From Toxoplasma gondii ME49 (taxonomy: Eukaryota; Apicomplexa; Conoidasida; Eucoccidiorida; Sarcocystidae): a stretch of 64,000 bases of DNA. The stretch is from positions 2,234,954 through 2,298,953 of the forward strand of contig NC_031470.1 of the NCBI RefSeq assembly GCF_000006565.2, written 5' to 3'. The position numbers were made by a program, and so were the translations under genes. The notes beneath the pieces are model-generated. The model was not told where the DNA came from, did no database searches, and saw only the letters and a list, made by a program, of their open reading frames with translations. This document shows, in pieces, positions 56,184-64,000 of this stretch (its first letter is position 1; the number at the start of each line of letters is the position of its first letter).

Positions 56184-56990
56184 TGTCTTGCCAGTATTTC
56201 AACTTACGGGTGAAACACGGTCGCACTCTGAAAAATAACGATCATCGTTTCTCAGTTAGTGTCGAAAATGTCCAGTGTACGCGTCAATGCATGTGTGTCC
56301 GGCGCGGTCCTTTTGTCTGCTTTGCAGCATTCAGAGCCCCCCGCGCCGTCATCAATAACCACAGGACTGGTCCAATCTGTGCATACTTGTCACATTATAA
56401 GCTCACAGGAGAAAAACTTCAGCGTCCGCCTCGTTCGCTGTAGCGCTTCACACAAACTCCTGTCCGAGACGTAAAGAGTTATTTGTTGTCCTTTAGTGGA
56501 ACAGCTGAGAGCGATGCCCGAGCAAAACACAGATCCATCTGGAGTCCGTGAACGCCTCACGTTGTCGCATTGCTAAACGACAATATGAACTACGGATCTG
56601 CAGATCCAAGAGTGGTCAAATTTAGACGAATACACAAATGGAAACAGGAGAACACATTTGGATCAACGATTTGCGGATGACCAGCTGGTTAATTTTATAT
56701 TAATACACATATAAAAATGTAAGTTCGTATATAACCGCATGTACAAATTAACACAGATAAGCAGGTAAATGAAATGAGACACACCTTACATGATCAATCC
56801 AACGTCGCGATACGAGGTACTGCTGAACATTCTAAAACCTTAATGAATACTAGAAGCGCTGGTCTCATCCATGGAGCGAAGGCATGTCCTGCCTCAAGGT
56901 GACCGCAGCAAACCAGAAACTGTATCACAGAACTGTGACGGTGAAAAAGAAAAGTGAGTGACGAGATTAAGCATCGACCGATGGCTGCTT
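56184..56990. other. Intergenic region upstream of the pseudouridine synthase
   Basis: This AT-richer 0.8 kb (especially 56600-56860) contains no coding motif. It should hold the promoter of the pseudouridine synthase and the 3' UTR of the small minus-strand ORF. Confidence 0.5.
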
Positions 56991-57362
56991 TTACACCGGG
57001 GAATCGGCTACTGTGCCTTTAGCGGGGCTTTTAAGGAGCTCTTTCCGCGTTTCCCCAATAAATGTGGCCTGGATCTTCAGACCTGAAGCATTAAATCGCG
57101 AGTACATCGTTCCTCTGGACTGGCCGATACAAATCTTTTCAAGAGATGCCGTTATCGCATGCACGCACTCTTGCTCGCTGAAGAGTTTGCCAGGATCGAG
57201 CTCTCCCGTGCATGCGCAGGCGAAGTACAAGTGACGACGCCGGAGATGTCTCGGATTCCAGAACGGGCCAGCGTTTTCTCTCGATTTCTCTGAAAGGCAT
57301 TCTCTTTGTCGTGGTATTTCTCTCTCGTAGTCACAGGGGAAACCGGTGTTGTCGCCGTTCAT
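56991..57362 (-). CDS. Small hypothetical protein, 123 aa, head-to-head with LSM3
   Basis: A single open frame starts at an ATG with in-frame stop codons just upstream and ends in TVADSPV. It is charged and well mixed in composition (ACTGELDPGKLFSEQECVHA, then ITASLEKICIGQSRGTMYSR), unlike the low-complexity or random-looking frames nearby. I see no signal peptide, membrane segment or repeats, and I recognise no family. It starts 422 bp from LSM3 on the opposite strand, so the two may share a promoter region. It could also be the last exon of a longer gene, since a possible acceptor (AACTCAG) sits right before the ATG. Confidence 0.55.
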   Translation of the reverse strand: MNGDNTGFPCDYEREIPRQRECLSEKSRENAGPFWNPRHLRRRHLYFACACTGELDPGKLFSEQECVHAITASLEKICIGQSRGTMYSRFNASGLKIQATFIGETRKELLKSPAKGTVADSPV

Positions 57363-57784
57363 CCTGAGTTATCACTCGTTGTAGAGTCCTTCTTTTGCTC
57401 GTGGACGCAAAACTTGTGCCCCTCGTCGCTGTCCTGAAGCGTAAAAGCGTACTCGAAGGCAGCTTCATGCATTTATTATGACTTGCGCACCCATGCTTTT
57501 TGTTCGGAAGCCCTGTGGTCCGCATCCATTGTGCAGTAACCCCGGTCTTTAAACTAGAGTGGCAAACCGCCGTCTGAGATTTGTACTTCTGTGTTTCACT
57601 GTGTGACACTCTTCACACGTGCTGCGTTTCGCTGCATGCCTTTGAACGGATTTCAAGCCGAGCGTCGAACCACCAACGGCAAAACCGCTTGTCGTGCAGA
57701 GGTGGACAGTCAGGTGCCAACAGGTGGGAGGAGTGGGGGTGCCCGAGCACATAGTTCCTTGTGCCTTCAGAGTCTTGATCCAGA
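57363..57784. promoter_or_regulatory. Possible bidirectional promoter between the 123-aa ORF and LSM3
   Basis: 422 bp separate two divergent start codons. The region must drive LSM3 on +, and by position could also drive the minus-strand ORF. A TGCATG core, a motif bound by apicomplexan AP2 proteins, is present near 57633-57638 (CTGCATGCC) and another near 57467 (ATGCAT). Function is inferred from position only. Confidence 0.35.
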
Positions 57785-58847
57785 ATGGACCCGACGCTGC
57801 TCCTCCAGGGTAAGTTAAAAACATATTGTTTTCTTTTCATGTGGAGCCGTACCACTCTCCTTATTGCTGAGAGTGAAGGCCTCTGCGCATGTGATGCCAA
57901 ACCGGGAACAGCGGCTGCCGTACTCCCCAGCGGAACTCACTGGCTTGCTACTGGATTTCGCCGAAGAATAGGATGTCTATTTCTGTCAGTTTGCTGCAGG
58001 ATTCTGTGGTTTTTGCTGTTCGTTGCGATTCAGAGCCACTGGATATCGTAAGGGTCAGCCTGGACGAGAGAGTCACTATCAAGTGCAGAGGAGACCGAGA
58101 GGTAGTGGGCAAGCTGCACGTAAGTTCTTGCTGGGTATTGTCTCGAGTCGGCAAACCAGGCACTGGTACCAGTGGAGGTGGCGTCTAACTGTATTCATTA
58201 TGATTGTCGCGGTAGGTAGGTGCTGGCAGGAGAGTCGACGAGAAGACGAGAGCCGTTCACGTTGCAGAGAGGCTGTTCAGAACATGTTGGACGTTCCAGT
58301 GTTCCGCTCCAAGGTGAAGTGGACCAGATGGTTTGTGAAAATGTTCAGGTCTCGATGATTCGGGTGTTCCCACATGGAGAATGACCCGGGAAATTATTAA
58401 GGACGATCGGATAAAACGGGCAGCGTCTTCAGTCTGAGATGGACGCAAGCCATATCCATTGTTTTGAGAGTGTGTGCACCACGAATCTGTCGTCCCTGTT
58501 TCAGTCAACAGATCTGGTCACCCGCGCAATAAAGACTAATCTGTGCCGTCAATCTGTCACGTAGGGCGTGTTGGTACAGGAGCTGCTGGGCAGCCGCAGT
58601 GCGTGCTGATGTGACTATGTTGGACGTCTTTCATCGAGTGTAGCTACATGTCTTTTAGTTTGTGCTGCTCGATGTCGTTCATTGTGCATAAGGCTCGTAC
58701 GCTCCAACCTACAGTGTGTGTTTGACGGCGGGAATTTCCCTATTCCCTCAGGCGTACGATATGCACTTGAACATGGTACTGGGGGATGTCGAAGAAGTCG
58801 CCACAACGGTCACGAGTGACCCGCTCACCGGTGACGAACAGACTAAG
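57785..58847 (+). CDS. LSM3: U6 snRNA-associated Sm-like protein LSm3 (3' end not found)
   Basis: Three exons join in phase: 57785-57809, 58034-58119 and 58752-58847, giving the first 69 residues. The start MDPTLLLQ runs into [17 protein letters not shown], then [27 protein letters not shown] and [12 protein letters not shown]. This is the Sm1 motif of LSm3, including [11 protein letters not shown], which with other LSm proteins contacts U6 snRNA in the nucleus (LSm2-8) or mRNA in decay bodies (LSm1-7). Exon 3 ends in a clean GTAAGG donor at phase 0. The remaining 25-30 residues with the Sm2 motif (family form FVRGD followed by a hydrophobic strand) should follow, but I find no such exon before the window ends. 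The last intron may be long, or the exon may be missed, lost or misassembled. Confidence 0.88.
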
Positions 58848-61800
58848 GTAAGGTCCATGTGCATCTCGCGGGAGCATCGTTCGGATATCATGTGATGTGC
58901 AGTGCCGTGTCTAGCCGTATTTCTACACCAACTAACGGCAAGCAGATTACCAACTGGCACCGCTGTGACTCCGATGCGGTTGCAAAAGCCCCAGCAACCA
59001 TATTTCAGTCTGACGCGCTGGCGTCTTGGCTGTGTGGGCTTTAAAAACTGTCTAACACGCAGAGGATGTGAGCGGGACGTCGGAGGTTTAGCAACCCGGG
59101 GAGGAATACTAGCATTCTGTGGTCGACCATTCTGCAAGTGGGTACTTACTTTGTTTAGCACCTACAAAGGGGATGAATCGGAAGTGCCAGTTCATGCATT
59201 TCGGTTCCATCGCGCCTGTACCGCACGACAGCTTCAAGGCCTTTAACCGATGAAACGCTCGTATCCACTAACGGCGAGCGTTACTGGATGCTGTTTCACA
59301 GGGTTACACTCGGTAGTTATTGTGCTCTGCGACGTGTCGATTCGCGTTGTCTTCGCAGAAAACCACTCGGCGACTCCCACTAATTTTCCTACGCGGAGAT
59401 GCGATCATCCTTGTAGCGCCAGTGAACCGTAACAAATCGTGAAGGCAGCGTTGCAGCAGTGAAGCACACCCCGCTGCAGATTCCATTGGGTCGAGCAACG
59501 GCGTGCAATAGCAGATGATTTTCGCACAACTTACAACGGGTGCAAGGGAACATATTGGCAAGAGAAGGCGAGACATGCTCGGGTCTAGCTCGCTATGAGT
59601 CAAACAGTGTGCGAGTTTATGAGGGACAGCTGCTCCTGTGCTTCTGACGATGGGGAGGCGCCACATGTGCATATTGGCCGTTGTCAGTTTCCTGATAATT
59701 AGTCTTCCGTGATCTTCTCTCCTCGACGGCTTCCGTGATCCTATGTACTTGTTGCAAGTCAATGATGTAGCTGTTATTGCGGTGTTCAGCGGCGGCTTTG
59801 ATTGTGCGTTGTGCAAGTTAACTTAAGTGACCCGCCGTGGATCTACCGACTGCTTCTCATAAGAATCCTTCACATGATTTGGAGTATCTATGATCTGTAA
59901 ACAGGAACAACTACCAGGGGGCCGTTAGTAGATAGTCAGCTTATGGGTCTTTCGACAGTATCGAAAAGCGTCTTTGAGGCTTGCAGTATATGCTTCCGGG
60001 GCTCTTATTCCATTGTGCGTCTAGCAATCTTAGAATGCGATAGGGAGTGTCTTTACGCGTCGATCGTGCATGCTTCACTTTTCACGGCTGCTTAGAGCTC
60101 ATCCGAGAAGAGTTTCTTATTAATAGTTTCCTTTAGTGCTGAGCTCCACAAGAAGTGCCTTGCCATACATATGATTGAGCCCTGAGTCATGCGTGAGCCG
60201 CTGGTGCGTATGTGACAGAGAATTAAGGAGACTGTGTGCTGCCACTCAGAAGCGGTTGCTCCGCATAGGCCGCCGGTGGTGGGTGAAGTGGTCTACGACA
60301 CCCAGCAGCAGTGTTTTCCTGGAAGTCAGCCTCAAGGTTCCGTCTTTTGCGTCTGTCTTGGGTAATCAGTTGCTGTGCTGGCCACGATCCTTCAAGTGCT
60401 GAAAGGTCGTTCAGTGAGGAAGTCTCCCTATCATTCTTGGTACCAGAGCAACTGGTACTTTTTTTAGGATAGGATAGTTGGACTGACAAGATAGGGGGGC
60501 TGCGGCATAGAGCACGAGGAAGACGACCTAGTGAAGTAGAATCACTTGGTAGCGGTGATTACAGAAAACCAATGCGACGCAGCACCTTACAATTACAGCA
60601 ACTAATTCCAGAAGGGAATTCTGCAGTGTCTTTCATCACCTAGTGAATATAATGGTCTCCGACTAGGAGATTCGTGGTAATGGTTTCCATGGAGAAATTA
60701 TCTTGTTAGAACAAAAGCGTGCAGAAATATTTCTGTGGTCGCTTGTTGTTCTTGGCACCCTTGGAAGAGGGAATATTCTTCGAAGCATATCAGCGGCAGC
60801 CAGATGCCAACTGCGTGCATTGCGTTGCTGAGAGTGCCACGCACCGTACATAACATTTCTTGCGTTTCGCCGATTGTGGCCTGTCAGCCCAAATTATATT
60901 TAAAACCCGTCTTTTATTCTGCTGTTCAAACGCTGTCTGTATGATAGTAGTGAAGTGATTCTAGTGTAGTACTACTAACACGTTAGCCAGCCCCACCTGT
61001 GTGTTGATGTCTGATCATGTACTTACAACGCAAGCCTAACCAACTCCGATAGTGTACAATGGAGCTTTGCTCTGACAAATTTCACAGGTCCTTGGCGATT
61101 AAGTAACTGCTTCGATAAGGTAGAGATATTCCATCAAGGGAGGGTCTCGTCTATCCAGACGAATGTTCGAGTTGACAAGTCATGGTATACGTTCATATTA
61201 TTTATCCCGGAGAACCAGTTACATTTCTGCGCCTGGTCGCAGGACATCCGCTTCGACACGTTCCTCAGTCGTCTATACATCCCAGAACAACATAAACGGG
61301 ACCTCGCTGAACTCAGTGATGATCGGACACTACATGAAACCTGAAATAACGGCAGTCTCTCCACTGAAAGTACTTGCCTGTGTTGGTGAAGGATTTTACG
61401 TTGTCTGCGCGGTTTAGGGTTTATTTACGGTTTTGGGTGTCAAAATTGAAAGGGTTTTTGGTCTAGTGTTGTGGCGTCCGCAAACGTGGGGCATCGGAGA
61501 CTCCCTTGAAGATGTTGCTGGCCTCACGACTCTGGCATATCGTAAGGCCTCTGTTTGACAACGTGTATAGCCTGTATACATGCCAAGTGCTTTTACGAAG
61601 GAACACGCTACGCCCTGTACTCGACCTTTCGTGTTCGTAGAGTACAGAAGAAGCGAGCATGAATTGTGTCAAGAATATGCTATGAGTGTCCGCTTATTTG
61701 GATGCCCAGTGGCGGTTCTGCGAGGTCCACTAAGAAATCCTGACTTACTCTGGTAGGCAGTGTGGGTGACGATTATAACGGTTGTGCGTTTTCGGCACAT

Positions 61801-64000
61801 TGGGATGGTGAAGGGTCGAATGTGATATCGTGATGTGGGGGCTGTGCGGTTTTGCGAATGATTCTCGTCTCTGGCCTTGTCTCTGTTGACGATGTTTCAG
61901 TCGGAGGGTACGTTCAACAGCAGTGATATGATAGACATGTACGAGTGTGCAGGAAACGGTTCTTACAGCGATTGATGGGGGGGAGGGGCGTTTCTTGTTG
62001 TAGGGACTGTGGGCGGTCGCTAGAAGCGACTACCCGAGGACACATTTAAAGGATAACCACCTTGTTGACTACTGTTTGCATCGGCTCGAGAGGCGTGTGG
62101 AAGCTTGGCATATTAAGGGAGGTAAGTGCGGCCATCGTGACTCCATGTTTACTGAATTGGCATCTACTCGCCGGCTGTAAACGCGAGTGACGTTTTGAAC
62201 ATCGATGCGGTACCTCCTTTGTCTTTAGTACGAATTGCCCTCCTCTTTCCCACACCGGGGCACTGCGACGCTTTGAGTTTCTGTTTTCGGGCATTTCCCA
62301 AGTCTCGCTCACGTGAGCAGAGAGGATGATTGCCATCAGCAAGCGATACAAGATACTACATGTGGTGGAGATAATGAAGCTATCCAATTAGGGAGTACCC
62401 ATAGAAAACGTCGACGGCTTTATTTGGTGGGACGAAGCTCAATCATGGCCAACATGATCTACAACAGCAAAACGCCCGTTTGTTGTGATTGGTTCAGCCA
62501 TAAAAAAGCGGAAATACAAGTGCCAACGTCATGCATGTCTACTGTGAAGGGAAAGTTGCGATAAGAGCAGGCAAACCGTGTTCGATGAGAATTACTGCGT
62601 GAATCATCCTTGCACTTGAGATATCCACGTTGCTTCTGGAACTCTATCTCTCGTAAGTGTCGATCGAACATTCTTTAGAAACGGGTATCGCTTTGCGAGC
62701 TCCTCGGAACAAACCCCGTCTATGTCTCACTAAGTTTGGCCGCAATGAAAGAACGGGATTTGAGACATCATGTTTACGTGAAGAGGAGCGACGTTAGACC
62801 TATGAAGGCCGCCGTTGCGGCCGATTGTGCAGATGACGTCCTTTTCCATAGACGTACTTCGAATTCAAAGAGGTTTTTGCGTCCTGGCCCGGGCAGACGT
62901 TCTGGACAGGACACCTTGGCAGTCAGCCATTCGCGCAGTAAGACAGAAGGGAATTCTTTTGCAAGTAATAATATCGTGTTGGCTTGATGGAGGCAACAAA
63001 TCACCGAACGTAGTCAACACCAGTGCTGGAAGCCTTGTCTTCCGCGGACGGAGATGCACAATGAATTATCGTCCACACATGTTCCATTAAGACAGCAGAT
63101 AATTGTCGCCAGTGTAAGCATCCGAATGTGACGCAGCTCTGTCGTCAATTATAGTAGATTTTGTGCCACGTAGCGTAGACTTTCAGGACGCGGTCACGGT
63201 AGTTGAAGAACCTGTCGAGTCGCACAAAGAAAACTTGATAAAGCATGATCCTGAATATCGCTAATAGGATACAAAGGCGCTTAAGGTCGAACGATGAATC
63301 TATTTCAGTCATCACATTTAGAGATAATTCCATTTTTCTGAGTGCAGTATTACTGTACAGTTTCAGCTTAGTAAAGCCTTGCGTCCGTATTTCGCGTTGC
63401 ATTCTGCATTAAGCAGTAACCACTTAATCGGGTAATCAAATGGTACACACACGTTGAAGGCGCAAATGTAAGTGTCGCGGCCCGCTGTGAAACACTATCT
63501 GAGTACAACTGACATCCTTGGTAACACAAGCACCTCTACTACTCCATGAAACAAAGTGACTACACTGGACTGCCGTAGACAAAGGTCCTGCCTTTTTGTC
63601 TAATATTCAAACGGATACGTTGCCACCGTATTGTGCCGGACTACAGACCGGTTCAGGTCTTTGTCACCTTTGTACTGCAGCTGTTTTTGGACGAGATTTA
63701 ATTTGCCTTTTCTGGTTTTTGGCCGGAGGACGGCGCGTGTCTTCGACGCGTACGTGAGAGCACGCGGGTAAGGGCCCATGGGGCTTCGGCGTGGCCTGCA
63801 CACAGCTGCGTCCTGCCACGGCAACACAGCTGCTTTGCGGACGAATCACTCCCCTCGCATGCTGTTTATTAACCCCAGGGTGCTACGTGTACACTGGAGG
63901 CAGCATTTCATCTGGAAATTAAACACATTTGCATTAGTCACCTCAACAACAGCTTCGGCTTTCTATAAGCATAAACAAGCAGGACAGACGAAGTCACTCA
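58848..64000. other. Region after LSM3 exon 3, no recognisable exon
   Basis: I looked on + for the missing LSm3 Sm2 exon and on both strands for other motifs and found none. One + frame (about 61090-61345) follows a good acceptor (TTTCACAG) and reads plausibly (DKSWYTFILFIPENQLHFCA), but frames of this length are expected by chance. A G-rich tract lies near 61976-61988. A single TTTAGGGTTTA, similar to the coccidian telomere unit, occurs near 61415 but is not repeated. Confidence 0.4.

Noticed and set aside
61090..61345. Plausible reading frame after a good acceptor, considered as LSM3 last exon
   Set aside because: It lacks the Sm2 motif and is far longer than the LSm3 tail; frames this long are frequent by chance.
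61400..61440. Telomere-like TTTAGGG
   Set aside because: Single occurrence, not tandem.

Overview
This window looks like nuclear DNA from a tissue-cyst-forming coccidian (Sarcocystidae: the Toxoplasma, Hammondia, Neospora, Besnoitia or Cystoisospora group). Three genes support this: an ApiAP2-type regulator with an AP2 DNA-binding domain and a distant helical region resembling the apicomplexan ACDC domain; a plant-type ferredoxin-NADP+ reductase with a hydrophobic leader as expected for apicoplast import; and a Mei2-type RNA-binding protein. All are split by short GT-AG introns, often with GTGAGT or GTAAGT donors, and starts sit in A-rich contexts such as AAAATGG. I cannot fix the genus from the sequence alone. 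Exon models were built by hand from splice signals, frame continuity and protein-family motifs.

Left arm (1-15.6 kb): a Mei2-like RRM gene on + (1311-4235) and an AP2/ACDC-like gene on - (14382-6959), convergent across 2.7 kb with no recognisable gene. Just upstream of the AP2 start, 14.5-15.6 kb holds overlapping ORFs on both strands that I could not resolve into a gene.

Middle (about 15.6-41.6 kb): some 26 kb without one recognisable gene. It holds a 440-bp segmental duplication (20984 and 22038), a satellite array (22.69-25.69 kb) of 220-238-bp monomers arranged as 453-bp dimers and a roughly 1362-bp higher-order unit, degenerate monomers to its right, and a second, older repeat family (32.0-33.75 kb) with a 770-bp unit made of 485 + 285 bp. 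A gene desert with a homogenised satellite core and decaying flank, between single-copy housekeeping genes, is a candidate centromere or constitutive heterochromatin block.

Right arm (41.6-64 kb): a probable secreted or membrane protein on -; apicoplast FNR on + (7 exons, 534 aa); an RPUSD2/Pus8/Pus9-type RluA-family pseudouridine synthase on - (10 exons, about 923 aa), tail-to-tail with FNR at 309 bp; a small uncharacterised ORF on -; and head-to-head with it LSM3 on +, whose last exon (Sm2 motif) I cannot find. The last 5 kb again look gene-poor. The genes share no pathway; they cover transcription, RNA binding, RNA modification, RNA decay/splicing and plastid redox.
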